The notes under the pieces were generated by a model. The model saw only the letters and a program-made list of their open reading frames with translations. It was not told the origin of the DNA and did no database searches. The translations under genes were made by a program, and so were the position numbers. Shown piece by piece: positions 63,743-64,000 of a stretch of DNA of 64,000 nt. Within the stretch, counting starts at the first letter, position 1; each line of letters starts with the position of its first letter. The DNA is from Hyphomicrobium sp. NDB2Meth4. Lineage in GTDB: Bacteria; Pseudomonadota; Alphaproteobacteria; Rhizobiales; Hyphomicrobiaceae. The stretch is from positions 1,044,501 through 1,108,500 of the forward strand of contig NZ_FPEJ01000001.1 in NCBI RefSeq assembly GCF_900117445.1, given 5' to 3'.

Positions 63743-64000
63743 ATGTCTAGTATCAATACCAACGTCGCCGCCATGACGGCGTTGCGGTCGCTTACCGCTA
63801 CCAACAATGCTCTCACCGAGACCCAGGCCCGCATTTCCACCGGCCTGCGTGTTTCTACCGCTGCCGACAACGCCGCTTACTGGTCGATCGCGACCACGAT
63901 GCGCTCGGACGTCTCCTCGCTTTCGACCGTGCAGGACGCCCTCGGCCTCGGAGCCGCCGTCGTTGACGTGGCCTACACCGCCATCGACGAAGCCAAGAAC
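63743..64000 (+). CDS. Flagellin (third tandem copy), truncated by window edge
   Basis: The first 86 residues are visible; the remainder lies beyond the window. The sequence follows the first two copies closely (SSINTNVAAMTALRSLTATN, then ETQARISTGLRVSTAADNAA, with Glu-Ala in place of Gln-Asp). AGGGA precedes the ATG by eight bases. Leader structure as in the other copies. Confidence 0.95.
   Translation, partial: MSSINTNVAAMTALRSLTATNNALTETQARISTGLRVSTAADNAAYWSIATTMRSDVSSLSTVQDALGLGAAVVDVAYTAIDEAKN

Noticed and set aside
1-64000. CRISPR arrays, insertion sequences, rRNA genes
   Set aside because: No regularly spaced repeats, transposase-like frames or rRNA-like sequence were found in the window.

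Overview
This is about 64 kb of GC-rich alphaproteobacterial chromosome, most like Rhizobiales/Hyphomicrobiales. Three things point there: the flagellar gene order, with ftcR, flaF, flbT, motE and a DUF1217 gene; three genes of the ethylmalonyl-CoA pathway (ecm, ccr, mcd); and the general gene content. A Hyphomicrobium- or Methylobacterium-like C1/C2 metaboliser would fit, but the genus is inference. No insertion sequence, phage gene or CRISPR array was found. There is one tRNA gene, tRNA-Leu(CAA).

Region 1 (1-16 kb, mostly minus strand) holds a truncated GT51 peptidoglycan glycosyltransferase and an unusual two-gene operon: a putative winged-helix protein followed by a large protein with two P-loop ATPase domains. 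After these come a CAP-domain lipoprotein, a small acidic protein with a Wzx-type flippase, a D-Ala-D-Ala carboxypeptidase, the magnesium channel MgtE, a beta-propeller-like protein, an MHS-type MFS transporter and tRNA-Leu.

Region 2 (16-36 kb) is metabolism and envelope. It has a PerM-type permease, then ecm, ccr and mcd interleaved with small membrane or hypothetical genes. Ccr carboxylates crotonyl-CoA to ethylmalonyl-CoA, Ecm rearranges it to methylsuccinyl-CoA with B12, and Mcd oxidises that to mesaconyl-CoA, so these genes form the core of a glyoxylate-regenerating acetyl-CoA route. Next come a membrane-fusion protein and a PilZ-bearing glycosyltransferase (a probable c-di-GMP-controlled exopolysaccharide synthase), a cNMP-domain/thioredoxin-reductase-like fusion, a BtuF-like cobalamin-binding protein, a lone cNMP-domain protein and several membrane proteins of unknown function.

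Region 3 (36-64 kb) is one large flagellar locus. It starts with the regulator ftcR and runs flgE-flgK-flgL-flaF-flbT-flgD-fliQ-flhA-fliR, then four accessory genes. A minus-strand block (DUF1217 gene, flgF, fliI) is followed by motA-fliM-fliN-fliG-flhB-orf-flgB-flgC-fliE-flgG-flgA-flgI-motE-flgH-fliL-fliP and three tandem flagellin genes, the last cut by the window edge. Many junctions overlap by 1 or 4 bases, implying translational coupling. fliF, fliH, fliK, motB and motC are not in the window.

The most interesting signals are a covarying two-hairpin leader RNA before all three flagellin genes (a candidate target of the FlbT encoded nearby), the twin-ATPase operon, a nine-proline run inside FliP, a FliM without the usual CheY-binding N-terminus, and a near-perfect 85-bp tandem duplication of a gene 3' end with its hairpins.
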